32,695 bases of DNA from contig JAEUML010000087.1 in assembly GCA_016792785.1 (NCBI GenBank), forward strand, positions 1 through 32,695, read 5' to 3'. Origin of the DNA: Alphaproteobacteria bacterium. GTDB lineage: Bacteria > Pseudomonadota > Alphaproteobacteria > Micropepsales > Micropepsaceae. Both the position numbers and the translations under genes were made by a program. Under the pieces are notes generated by a model. The model had not been told where the DNA came from. It ran no database searches and saw only the letters and a program-made list of their open reading frames with translations. The stretch's first letter is position 1. Every line of letters begins with the position of its first letter. Below are positions 16,618 through 24,116 of the stretch, piece by piece.

Positions 16618-17355
16618 TCAAACCTCGTCGACGCGCAGGGGATTGCGTGCCCGCCGCCTGAGCCACCGAACGCCCATCAGATCGGACAGCGAAACCAGAA
16701 GCCGGTCGAGCGTCCCATACTTCGAGCGCCCATGCGCCCGTGGACGATGATGCACGTCGACATGCGTGATGCGATAGCCCTCGCGCAGCATCAGCGCCGG
16801 GATAAAGCGGTGCAAGTGGTCGAAATAGGGTAGCGTCAGAAACGCCTCGCGCGAAAACAGTTTGAGCCCGCAGCCCGTGTCGCGCGTGCCGTCCTGCAAC
16901 AGCCACTGCCGCGTCCCGTTGCCGACGCGCGACGCCAGCCGCTTCATGAAATTGTCCTCGCGCTTGCGCCGTTGGCCAGCGACGAGGCCGAGTGGCGGCG
17001 CGCCCGCCTCTTCCTTCTTCCACATGGCAAGCAGGTTCGGGATGTCGGCCGGGTCGTTTTGCCCGTCGCCATCGAGCGTTGCGATCAGCCGCCCCCGCGC
17101 CGCGATCACGCCCGTGCGCACCGCCCGGCTCTGACCGGAGTTCTTGGCATGGCGCAGCACGCGCAGTTCCGGGTTCTGCGCACGCGCGGCAACGAGCGTC
17201 TCGACAGTCTTGTCGCTGCTGCCGTCGTCGACGAACAGAACCTCGAACGCCGCCTTGCCGCGTAGCGCCGCACAAATCTCGTTCAACAGGGGAACGGCGT
17301 TCTCGGCCTCGTCCTTGACCGGCACGACGACAGAAACTTCGGGCGCGCCCGTCAC
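16618..17355 (-). CDS. Family 2 glycosyltransferase, polyprenyl-phosphate sugar transferase type
   Basis: A 245-residue GT-A enzyme. SVVVPVKDEAENAVPLLNE opens the nucleotide-sugar fold, followed by FVDDGSSDKT, LDGDGQNDPADIP (the metal-binding aspartates) and DTGCGLKLFSREAF, all typical of the DPM1/ArnC/RgtE group that moves a sugar from a nucleotide to a polyprenyl phosphate at the inner face of the membrane. The C-terminus has HHRPRAHGRSKYG and no transmembrane helix, unlike ArnC, so the neighbouring LAB_N protein may supply the membrane part. The start is GTG at 17355 with GAGGAGAGG 5 bp upstream. It is divergent from an ArnT-like gene across 210 bp. Confidence 0.9.
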   Translation of the reverse strand: MTGAPEVSVVVPVKDEAENAVPLLNEICAALRGKAAFEVLFVDDGSSDKTVETLVAARAQNPELRVLRHAKNSGQSRAVRTGVIAARGRLIATLDGDGQNDPADIPNLLAMWKKEEAGAPPLGLVAGQRRKREDNFMKRLASRVGNGTRQWLLQDGTRDTGCGLKLFSREAFLTLPYFDHLHRFIPALMLREGYRITHVDVHHRPRAHGRSKYGTLDRLLVSLSDLMGVRWLRRRARNPLRVDEV

Positions 17356-17565
17356 GCAAGCCTCTCCTCGGATAGTCCATTGCGCCGCAGCAAGCGACCG
17401 CGCGGCTTATACAAGTGCAAGCCAGCCCCCGCCAGAGGGCGGACCCGAGACGGCGCGCCCAGTAGACGAGGCGCCCCGCGCAATGTCATAGCGAGCGGGT
17501 CTGCGCCGCGCTGTGCTCTTCCGGGCATTGCGCCGCATGCCCCATCGATGGTTAACCCTTGAGCC

Positions 17566-19269
17566 ATGCCGACACGCCGCTCCGCCGCCTCCTACGATTC
17601 CTCGAGTCCCTGGTCCCTGGCGCTCGCACATCCGCGCGTCGTCCTCGTCGTTCTTTGCTTGCTGATGTTCGTGCCGGGGATCGCTTCGGTCCCGCCGCTC
17701 GACCGCGACGAATCGCGCTTCACGCAAGCGACGAAGCAAATGATCGAAACCGGCGACTTCATCGAGATCCGCTTTCAGGACGAGGCCAGGAACAAGAAAC
17801 CGATCGGCATCTACTGGATGCAGGCCGTGACGGCGGGCTGGCTGACGGCCGAACCTCACAACGACATCTGGGCTTACCGCCTGCCCTCGGTTCTTGCCGG
17901 CATACTGGCCGTGCTCTTCGTATTCGGTCTTGGGCGAAAGCTCTTCGACGATGAAGTGGGACTGATCAGTGCCGGCATACTCGCCTCATCGCTTTTGGTG
18001 ATTGGGGAGTCGCACATCGCCAAGACCGACGCGGTGCTGTTTGCTTGCGTCGCCGCGGCGCAGCTTCTGGTCGCGGAGTTCTTTCTCGCGGCCCGGCAAG
18101 GCGCGCCGCAGCCTAAGGTCCGCTACTCCGCGCTCCTAGGCCTCGCGATCGGCATCGGCATCCTGGTGAAGGGGCCGATGATTCTGTTCTTCATCGGCCT
18201 GACGGTTCTGGCCCTTTCGATGTGGGAAGGCCGCTGGGGCTGGATCGGATCGATGCGCCCGATCTTCGGCTTGGGCATCGTCATCCTGATCAACGTGCCC
18301 TGGCTGGTCGCGATCGGTCTCGTCACCAAGGGCGAGTACTTCGCTGAGGCGTTGGGCAAAGACTTCTTCGGCAAGGCGATGTCCTCGCAAGAGACCCATT
18401 GGGGCCCGCCCGGCTATTATCTCCTGTCGCTGCTCGTCGGTTTCTGGCCGGGGTGGTTGTTCCTGGCGCCGGGCATCGTCTACGCGATCGCGCGCGCTCG
18501 CGAAGGCGCCGTGCGCTTCCTTCTTGCCTGGATCGTACCGGCCTGGATCATCCTCGAACTCGCGCCGACGAAGCTGCCGCACTATCCGCTGCCGATCTAT
18601 CCGGCGCTGGCGCTGCTCTGCGGCGCAGCGGTTATGGCGGGCGTGCGCGAAAGCCGCAGCTTCCTCGACAACACACCGGTCAAGATCGGCGCCGCGTTTT
18701 GGCTGATGATTACGATCGCACTCGTCGGCGCCGCACTCTTTTATGTGCCGAGCGCCTATGGGAGCGGTGAGAGCGTTATCTTGTGGTTCCTGGCGATCCC
18801 CGTGCTGGGCGCAGCCGGTATCGCCGTTCTCTTTCTGTTGCGTGGCGAAGGTGAGAACGCCTCCGCCGCGGCGATCGCCGCGGGTGCGCTGTTTGCGGCG
18901 ATCACGTTTGCCGCCATCATGCCGCGCCTCGATCAGCTGACGATCAGCGCCAAAGCGGCCGGTCTCATCGCGCGCTCCGGCGCGCAGCCGAGCGCCGTCA
19001 CGATCGCGGGCTTTCACGAACCCTCGATCGTCTTCCAGGTCGGCACGGCGATGAAACTGTCCCAGTCGCCGGAAGAGGCCGCGGACTTCCTGACCAAGAC
19101 GCCGAACGGCGTTGCAATGATCGAAAGTCGCCTCGAACAGGCGTTCCAACAGAGTCTGGCGAAGCTGAACTTCGTGGCCGAGCCGCTCGGCAACGTGAAG
19201 GGCCTCAACTACTCGAACGGCAAACAAGTGTCGTTGACGCTCTACCGGCTGCGCAAGACCGGCCCGTGA
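17566..19269 (+). CDS. ArnT-like (GT83) membrane glycosyltransferase
   Basis: A 567-residue GT-C enzyme with about 11-13 transmembrane helices. The first periplasmic loop has the catalytic acid region PPLDRDESRFTQATKQMIE and the KKPIGIYWMQA motif, matching ArnT (RDESR replaces the usual DE-R/Y). These enzymes take a sugar from a polyprenyl phosphate and attach it to lipid A or another envelope acceptor on the outer face of the inner membrane. The C-terminal third contains a soluble periplasmic domain after the last helix. Upstream lie the divergent GT2 and LAB_N genes. Downstream, the next transferase starts by a GTGA overlap. The sugar is unknown. Confidence 0.88.
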   Translation: MPTRRSAASYDSSSPWSLALAHPRVVLVVLCLLMFVPGIASVPPLDRDESRFTQATKQMIETGDFIEIRFQDEARNKKPIGIYWMQAVTAGWLTAEPHNDIWAYRLPSVLAGILAVLFVFGLGRKLFDDEVGLISAGILASSLLVIGESHIAKTDAVLFACVAAAQLLVAEFFLAARQGAPQPKVRYSALLGLAIGIGILVKGPMILFFIGLTVLALSMWEGRWGWIGSMRPIFGLGIVILINVPWLVAIGLVTKGEYFAEALGKDFFGKAMSSQETHWGPPGYYLLSLLVGFWPGWLFLAPGIVYAIARAREGAVRFLLAWIVPAWIILELAPTKLPHYPLPIYPALALLCGAAVMAGVRESRSFLDNTPVKIGAAFWLMITIALVGAALFYVPSAYGSGESVILWFLAIPVLGAAGIAVLFLLRGEGENASAAAIAAGALFAAITFAAIMPRLDQLTISAKAAGLIARSGAQPSAVTIAGFHEPSIVFQVGTAMKLSQSPEEAADFLTKTPNGVAMIESRLEQAFQQSLAKLNFVAEPLGNVKGLNYSNGKQVSLTLYRLRKTGP

Positions 19270-20777
19270 CCGCGTTAACGGCGCGTCTCGCGAACGCATC
19301 GCCGCTGACACTTCTCGCTGCGGTGGTCCTTGCTCTCACCGCCGCACGCGTCGCGGTCCTGATCGCGACGCCGCTCAACCTAGGTCCCGACGAAGCACAA
19401 TACTGGTCGTGGAGCCTCACGCCGGCCTTCGGTTATTTCTCGAAGCCGCCAATGATAGCCTGGGTCATCGGCGCCTCAACCGCGATCTGCGGCGACGGTG
19501 AAGCCTGCATCCGGCTGGGCGCACCGCTGCTTCACGCGGCAACCACAATCGCCGTCTTCTTCGCTGCGCGCGCGCTCTATGATGGGACCGTCGGCCTTTG
19601 GGCCGCGATCGGCTATGCGCTGATGCCGGGCACGAGCTTTTCCTCGCTGCTGATCACGACCGACGTGCCGCTCTTGTTCTTTTGGGCACTTGCGCTCTTC
19701 GCCGTCGCCGAACTGCGGCGAAGCAATGAGGCGAGGTGGGCGCTGCTGCTCGGCGTGTCGATCGGCTTCGGCCTGCTCTCGAAATACGCGATGCTCTATT
19801 TCGTGCTGGGACTAGGTCTCGCGTGCCTGCCAACGCCGCGGGGCAGAGCACTACTCCTCGGCCGCGCGGGCCTCGTCGCGGCGCTGGCAGCGCTCGCCGT
19901 CTTCGCGCCCAACATCGTTTGGAACGCGCTGAACAGCTTCGCAACCGTCGGGCACACCGCGTCGAACGCGAATTGGAATGCGGCGAACTTGTTCAATTTC
20001 ACCGGCGCCTTGAACTTTCTCGGCGCCCAGATCGGCATCGCAGGCCCGATCGCCGCCGGCATCTTGATCTGGGGCCTCGTTCGCAAGTGGCGCGGGCAAG
20101 GCTTCGACCATCCCGATGTTCTTCTCCTGGCGCTCTCGCTGCCGATCTTCGCCGTCGTGACGACACAGGCCTTCATCTCGCGCGCGAACGCGAACTGGGC
20201 CGCGCCCGCCTTCATCGCCGTCATCATTCTCGTCAGCGCGTGGGCCGTGCGCAATCGTCGCACCCGCCTCTTGATCGCGAACGCCGGCCTGAACCTCGCG
20301 CTCGCCGTCGTCTTGGCGCTTCTCGCGGTCAGTCCGGCGTTCGTCGCGGCGATTGGACAGGAAAATTCCGTCAAACGCCTGCGCGGATGGGCCGACGCGG
20401 GCCGTTCGATCGAAACGATGGCCGCCTCGGCGCCGTTTCAAGCGATCGTGAGCGACGATCGCGAGGACATGGCGTCGCTCTTTTATTACACGCGCGCGCG
20501 CAAGGTGCCTTTGCGCATGTGGCCGAAGGAAGTTGCCGGCAACGAGTACGAAGCGGCGCATGCTTTGCGCGCCGATGAGACCTCGAACGTGCTGTTCGTG
20601 ACGCGCAGAGCGGCGCCGGACGACGTCGTCGGCGCGTTCGCGCGCGCCGAACGCATCGCGACGCTCGAAACGCGACTCGATTCGAAACGAAAGCGCGTTT
20701 TTTTCCTCTACGCGCTCGTCGGACCCGTCGATGAAGACGTTTTCCGAAGATTTTTTAATCGTCCGTCTACGGAATAA
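19266..20777 (+). CDS. GT39/PMT-like membrane glycosyltransferase
   Basis: A 503-residue GT-C enzyme with about ten transmembrane helices. The first loop holds the catalytic acid motif NLGPDEAQYWSWS and the FGYFSKPPMIAWVIG segment typical of this superfamily. It starts with GTG at 19266, overlapping the stop of the ArnT-like gene (GTGA), so both are translated from one mRNA. The 140-residue C-terminal tail is soluble and contains a MASLFYYTRARKVPLRMWP segment seen in many bacterial family members. The pair probably adds two sugars, or one sugar to two positions, on the same envelope glycolipid. That is inference from the tandem layout. Confidence 0.88.
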   Translation: MTALTARLANASPLTLLAAVVLALTAARVAVLIATPLNLGPDEAQYWSWSLTPAFGYFSKPPMIAWVIGASTAICGDGEACIRLGAPLLHAATTIAVFFAARALYDGTVGLWAAIGYALMPGTSFSSLLITTDVPLLFFWALALFAVAELRRSNEARWALLLGVSIGFGLLSKYAMLYFVLGLGLACLPTPRGRALLLGRAGLVAALAALAVFAPNIVWNALNSFATVGHTASNANWNAANLFNFTGALNFLGAQIGIAGPIAAGILIWGLVRKWRGQGFDHPDVLLLALSLPIFAVVTTQAFISRANANWAAPAFIAVIILVSAWAVRNRRTRLLIANAGLNLALAVVLALLAVSPAFVAAIGQENSVKRLRGWADAGRSIETMAASAPFQAIVSDDREDMASLFYYTRARKVPLRMWPKEVAGNEYEAAHALRADETSNVLFVTRRAAPDDVVGAFARAERIATLETRLDSKRKRVFFLYALVGPVDEDVFRRFFNRPSTE

Positions 20778-21201
20778 CTGAGATTCGTCGCAAATCATCG
20801 TTGCGTGCGATTACATGATGCACGCACTCTTCGCGCGAAGATGACAAGTGTTAAGCGTCACCCGATTCGCAATCGAAAGATTCACGCGCGGAATAAAGTG
20901 AATATCAGACGCGAGAGGCCTTTGGCGGAACCCCGCGATTACGGGTATTCGCTTCGTGAAGAACTGCGCGATTAGATTCACGCTATGCATGTCAATATGC
21001 GATTACTGCACAAACACGCACATCGAATACACCGACGACCATGCGATCGTCCTTCGCTAATCCATCGTTTACTCGTGTGATCTATTTGACGCTTCACGAA
21101 TCGTGCTGCATGATTCGCGAGTTGGGGAAAGCGCGGGCTGCGCGCGGACTTTTCGGGGATGCAGTCGGACAAAACTCTTTGAGGGGCGTCAGACCTAACT
21201 C
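20778..21201. promoter_or_regulatory. 424-bp intergenic region rich in GANTC methylation sites
   Basis: This is the longest gene-free stretch and is clearly less GC-rich than its flanks. It contains six GANTC motifs (starting at 20782, 20864, 20879, 20975, 21098 and 21112), where about one to two are expected by chance. GANTC is the site of the CcrM DNA methyltransferase of alphaproteobacteria. It also has a perfect 12-bp palindrome CTTCGCGCGAAG (20829-20840) and an 11-bp dyad CACGAATCGTG around 21100. No conserved RNA fold, DnaA box run or ORF above 60 codons with coding character is seen. It carries the promoter of the kamA operon. Confidence 0.6.
21086..21115 (+). promoter_or_regulatory. 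Candidate promoter of the kamA operon
   Basis: TTGACG (21086-21091) and ATGATT (21110-21115) are spaced by 18 bp. The -10 element overlaps a GANTC site (21112-21116) and a second GANTC lies in the spacer (21098-21102), so methylation state could influence transcription. The leader to the ATG at 21202 would be about 80 nt. Confidence 0.4.
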
Positions 21202-22578
21202 ATGACAGTGCACACCTTCGTAAAGGGCGCCAACACGGCCGCGCACTTGAGATCGCCGACAAGACGTAAATTGGTCGAACGAAGTCCCAGTGCCGACGCT
21301 GAAGCCGGCACGCAGACGACGACCCGCCTGATTACGCCTTCTCCCGCCGCCTCTCCCTCCGCCCTTCCCCTTCCTGGGCATCCGGCCCGAAAAGCCAACC
21401 GCTTCCCCGTCTCGGCTCAGGCGCGCGATTTCTACAAGCGCAACTTCCCTGGAACGACAGCAGACGATTGGAACGACTGGCGCTGGCAAGCCAGAAGCCG
21501 TGTCCGCTCGCTCGAGCAGCTTGAGCGGATGTTCGACCTTTCGAAGGACGAACGCTCGGCTACGCTGAGCCACAAAGGATCGCTGCCCGTCGGCATCACA
21601 CCTTATTATGCAAGCTTGATGGCCTATGCGGACGCATCCGAACCGCTGCGCCGCACGCACATCATGGTCAACGACGAATACGTGCGCCTTCCCGGGGAAC
21701 AGGACGATCCCCTGGGCGAAGACCACGACACCGTCGTTCCGGGCCTGGTCCATCGCTATCCCGATCGCGTTTTGTTCCTAACGACGGGCTTCTGCTCGAC
21801 CTATTGCCGCTATTGCACGCGCTCGCGCATGGTCGGCAATCCGGGCGGCGAGTACAATTTTTCCACAAGCCAGTGGGAGAAGGCGCTCGCCTACCTTGAG
21901 AAGCACACCGAGGTCCGCGACGTCCTGCTCTCAGGCGGCGATCCGCTCTCGATCGGCGACGATAAGCTCGATTGGCTCCTGACCCGCCTGCGAAAAATCA
22001 AGCACATCGAGTTCGTGCGCATCGGGACCAAGATCCCTGCCGTGCTGCCCATGCGCATCACGCGCGACCTCGTGAAGATGCTGCGCAAGCACCATCCCTT
22101 GTGGATGAGCGTCCACTACACGCACCCGACCGAAATCACGCCGGAAACGCGAGAAGCGGCCGCCCGTCTTGCCGACGCCGGCATTCCGCTCGGCTCGCAG
22201 ACGGTGCTGCTCAAGGACATCAACGACGACGTCGCGACGATGAAGCAGCTGATGCACCAGCTGCTGACCATGCGCATCAAGCCCTATTACCTCTACCAGT
22301 GCGATCCCATCAAAGGGTCGGGCCACTTCCGAACGCCCGTCCACAAGGGGATCGAGATCATTCAAGCCCTGCGCGGCCACACGACGGGTTATGCCTGCCC
22401 GATGTTCGTGGTCGATGCGCCGGGCGGCGGCGGAAAAATCCTCTTGGCGCCTGACGCGGTGGCGGGCCGCGACGGCGACGACCTGCTGCTCAGGAACTTC
22501 GAAGGCAAGATTTATCGCTACCCGGACCCGCAAGGCACGCTCGGCCGCAACAAACCGCGCGCGATCGCCGCGGAATAG
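21202..22578 (+). CDS. kamA: Lysine 2,3-aminomutase (radical SAM, PLP)
   Basis: A 458-residue radical-SAM enzyme that should convert L-lysine to beta-lysine. The [4Fe-4S] cysteines are Cys198, Cys202 and Cys205 (CXXXCXXC). PLP would bind Lys412 in PGGGGK. The two lysine-binding aspartates of the clostridial enzyme (Asp293, Asp330 with Lys337) are present as Asp368 and Asp405, with exactly the same spacing to Lys412. The CDPIKGSGHFRTPV stretch points to true KamA rather than the EF-P-specific EpmB. Residues 1-65 are an extra Ser/Pro/Ala-rich, probably disordered tail. The cysteine-rich zinc-binding C-terminal tail of clostridial KamA is missing. GAGGGG lies 15 bp before the ATG. It heads a run with an ATP-grasp ligase and a GNAT gene. 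Confidence 0.92.
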   Translation: MTVHTFVKGANTAAHLRSPTRRKLVERSPSADAEAGTQTTTRLITPSPAASPSALPLPGHPARKANRFPVSAQARDFYKRNFPGTTADDWNDWRWQARSRVRSLEQLERMFDLSKDERSATLSHKGSLPVGITPYYASLMAYADASEPLRRTHIMVNDEYVRLPGEQDDPLGEDHDTVVPGLVHRYPDRVLFLTTGFCSTYCRYCTRSRMVGNPGGEYNFSTSQWEKALAYLEKHTEVRDVLLSGGDPLSIGDDKLDWLLTRLRKIKHIEFVRIGTKIPAVLPMRITRDLVKMLRKHHPLWMSVHYTHPTEITPETREAAARLADAGIPLGSQTVLLKDINDDVATMKQLMHQLLTMRIKPYYLYQCDPIKGSGHFRTPVHKGIEIIQALRGHTTGYACPMFVVDAPGGGGKILLAPDAVAGRDGDDLLLRNFEGKIYRYPDPQGTLGRNKPRAIAAE

Positions 22579-22604
22579 AGGCAGCTCACCGACCAGAGCT
22601 GCCT
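22579..22604 (+). terminator. 9-bp hairpin directly after kamA stop (partial terminator or RNA stabiliser)
   Basis: AGGCAGCTC (22579-22587) is followed by an 8-nt loop and its perfect reverse complement GAGCTGCCT (22596-22604). It starts at the base after the kamA stop codon. Only CGTTTCG follows, so there is no strong U-run. I read it as an internal hairpin that may lower or protect expression of part of the operon, not as a full terminator. Confidence 0.55.
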
Positions 22605-22653
22605 CGTTTCGAAGAACGTCGGGTTCGGCGCGAACGAAAGTGAGGCGAAGCCG

Positions 22654-23640
22654 ATGCGAAACACCTCGCATGTCCTGATTGTCGTGCCCGACCTCAAAGA
22701 GGTCGAGCCCGACGACAATCTGGCCACGATCTCGACCGCGCGCGAAGTCGCCAAACACTACGACCGGCTCGGCTGTTCGAACGTGATCCGTCACTTCGAC
22801 TACCAGCCGTCGGCCTTCAAGACATTGATCGACAACGAGAAACCCGACTGCGTCTTCAATCTGGTCGAATCCGTTTCTGGCACCAGCCGCCTGATCCACG
22901 TGCCACCGATCTATCTCGAAGAACTGCGCGTGCCCTACACGGGCAGCCCCGCCCATGCGATCGAGCTTTCGAACGACAAGGTCCTCGCAAAGCGCATTCT
23001 TTCGCTCCTGAACGTGCCGACCCCGCGCTGGGGAACGCCCAAGACGCTCGCCCGCGGCGACGGCGGCACGTGGATCGTCAAGGCGCAGCACGAACACGCC
23101 TCGTTCGGGATGAGCCAAGCAAACGTCGTCGAGGGCACGTCCGCCGCCGTCGATCTCGCACTGAAGCTCGAGCAGGAACACAAAATCGACTGGATGATCG
23201 AGGAATTCGTCGATGGCCGAGAATTCAACGTCTCCATGATCGAAAGCCTGGGCGGCCCGCGCCCGCTGCCGATCGCCGAAATCGTGTTCGAGAACTACTC
23301 GGGCAACATGCACAAGATCATCGACTACAAGGCCAAGTGGGACGAACAGAGCTTCGAATACCGCAACACCACGCGCCGCTACGACTTCACGTCCGCCGAC
23401 GGCCCGCTGTTGAAGGCGCTGAGCGACATCAGCCTCAAGGTCTGGACGGGTTTCGATTTGCGCGGCTGGGCCCGCGTCGACTTTCGCGTCGACAAGAACG
23501 GCGCCCCTTTCGTGGTCGACGTGAACGCGAATCCGGACCTGTCGCTCGACGCGGGCTTCATGGCTGCGGCTGCCCGAGCCCACATCGCACCGCATGAGGC
23601 GATCGGCATGATCACGGACGCCGCCATGGCGGCCGCGTGA
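22654..23640 (+). CDS. ATP-grasp ligase, D-alanine-D-alanine ligase-like
   Basis: A 328-residue ATP-grasp enzyme. Its N-terminal domain has VFNLVESVSGTSRLIHVPPIYL, a variant of the Ddl VFN-LHG segment. It continues with VPYTGSPAHAIELSNDKVLAK, TWIVKAQHEHASFGMSQ (ATP-binding lysine), IEEFVDGREFNVSMIE (about 184-199), LPIAEIVFENY, DYKAKWDEQ and a VDVNANPDLSLDAG metal-binding end (about 288-301). Ddl-type enzymes join a carboxylate to an amine using ATP. Placement between kamA and an acetyltransferase suggests that beta-lysine, not D-alanine, is a substrate or product partner (inference). The usual Ddl substrate loop is altered, so a housekeeping cell-wall role is unlikely. GAGGCGAAG lies before the ATG, and the 3' end overlaps the GNAT gene by GTGA. 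Confidence 0.85.
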   Translation: MRNTSHVLIVVPDLKEVEPDDNLATISTAREVAKHYDRLGCSNVIRHFDYQPSAFKTLIDNEKPDCVFNLVESVSGTSRLIHVPPIYLEELRVPYTGSPAHAIELSNDKVLAKRILSLLNVPTPRWGTPKTLARGDGGTWIVKAQHEHASFGMSQANVVEGTSAAVDLALKLEQEHKIDWMIEEFVDGREFNVSMIESLGGPRPLPIAEIVFENYSGNMHKIIDYKAKWDEQSFEYRNTTRRYDFTSADGPLLKALSDISLKVWTGFDLRGWARVDFRVDKNGAPFVVDVNANPDLSLDAGFMAAAARAHIAPHEAIGMITDAAMAAA

Positions 23641-24116
23641 CCGCGCCGTTTCGCACGACACCCCGCCCCGGCGACCGCGCGGCCGTCCGGCGCCTCGTCG
23701 CCGACGCCGGCGTATTCTCCGAAACCGAAGTCGGTTGGGCGGTCGAAGTCGTCGATACCGCGCTCGACCGCGGGGCGGCCGCCGGTTACCACTTCTTGTT
23801 TGCCGAAGGCGAGGACTGCCTCGAAGGCTTCGCGTGTTTCGGGCCGATCGACGGCACGGCGAACCGCTTCGACCTCTACTGGATCGCCGTCGCGCGTACG
23901 GCGCAGGGCAGGGGTTTGGGCCGCCGACTGCTGGAATCGAGCATGGACGCCGCCCGCGCACTCAACGGCACGCACATGTTCATCGACACATCCACACGCG
24001 CGGACTATGCGCCTGCGCACGCGCTCTATCGAACATTGGGGTTCGAACAGATGGGAACCCTCATCGACTTCTACGCCGACGGCGACGGCAAGGCGCTTTT
24101 CGGCCGGAAGCTCTAA
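23637..24116 (+). CDS. GNAT-family N-acetyltransferase
   Basis: A 159-residue GNAT protein transferring an acyl group from acyl-CoA to an amine. The acetyl-CoA-binding motif A is visible as VARTAQGRGLGRRLLE (pyrophosphate loop), after strand FDLYWIAV and before ALNGTHMFIDTST. Motif B is YAPAHALYRTLGFEQMG. The start is GTG at 23637, overlapping the stop of the ATP-grasp gene (GTGA), so it is translated with it. In methanogens and Bacillus a lysine 2,3-aminomutase and an acetyltransferase (AblA/AblB) make N-epsilon-acetyl-beta-lysine. This GNAT is shorter and not obviously AblB, but an analogous step is plausible. Its stop overlaps the convergent EamA gene by 4 bp. Confidence 0.87.
   Translation: MTAPFRTTPRPGDRAAVRRLVADAGVFSETEVGWAVEVVDTALDRGAAAGYHFLFAEGEDCLEGFACFGPIDGTANRFDLYWIAVARTAQGRGLGRRLLESSMDAARALNGTHMFIDTSTRADYAPAHALYRTLGFEQMGTLIDFYADGDGKALFGRKL

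Noticed and set aside
20778-21201. The GANTC-rich gap as a chromosome origin
   Set aside because: I see no run of DnaA boxes, no AT-rich unwinding element and no origin-flanking genes such as hemE, parAB or dnaA.
21202-22578. KamA as the EF-P-modifying enzyme EpmB
   Set aside because: The residues around Asp368 (CDPIKGSGHFRTPV) and the spacing to the PLP lysine match free-lysine aminomutases, and no EpmA or efp gene is nearby.
21931-23961. Long minus-strand open frame (676 codons) opposite kamA and the ATP-grasp gene
   Set aside because: It is an antisense shadow of two well-supported genes: it is arginine-rich, has no recognisable domain, and owes its length to GC-rich codon bias.
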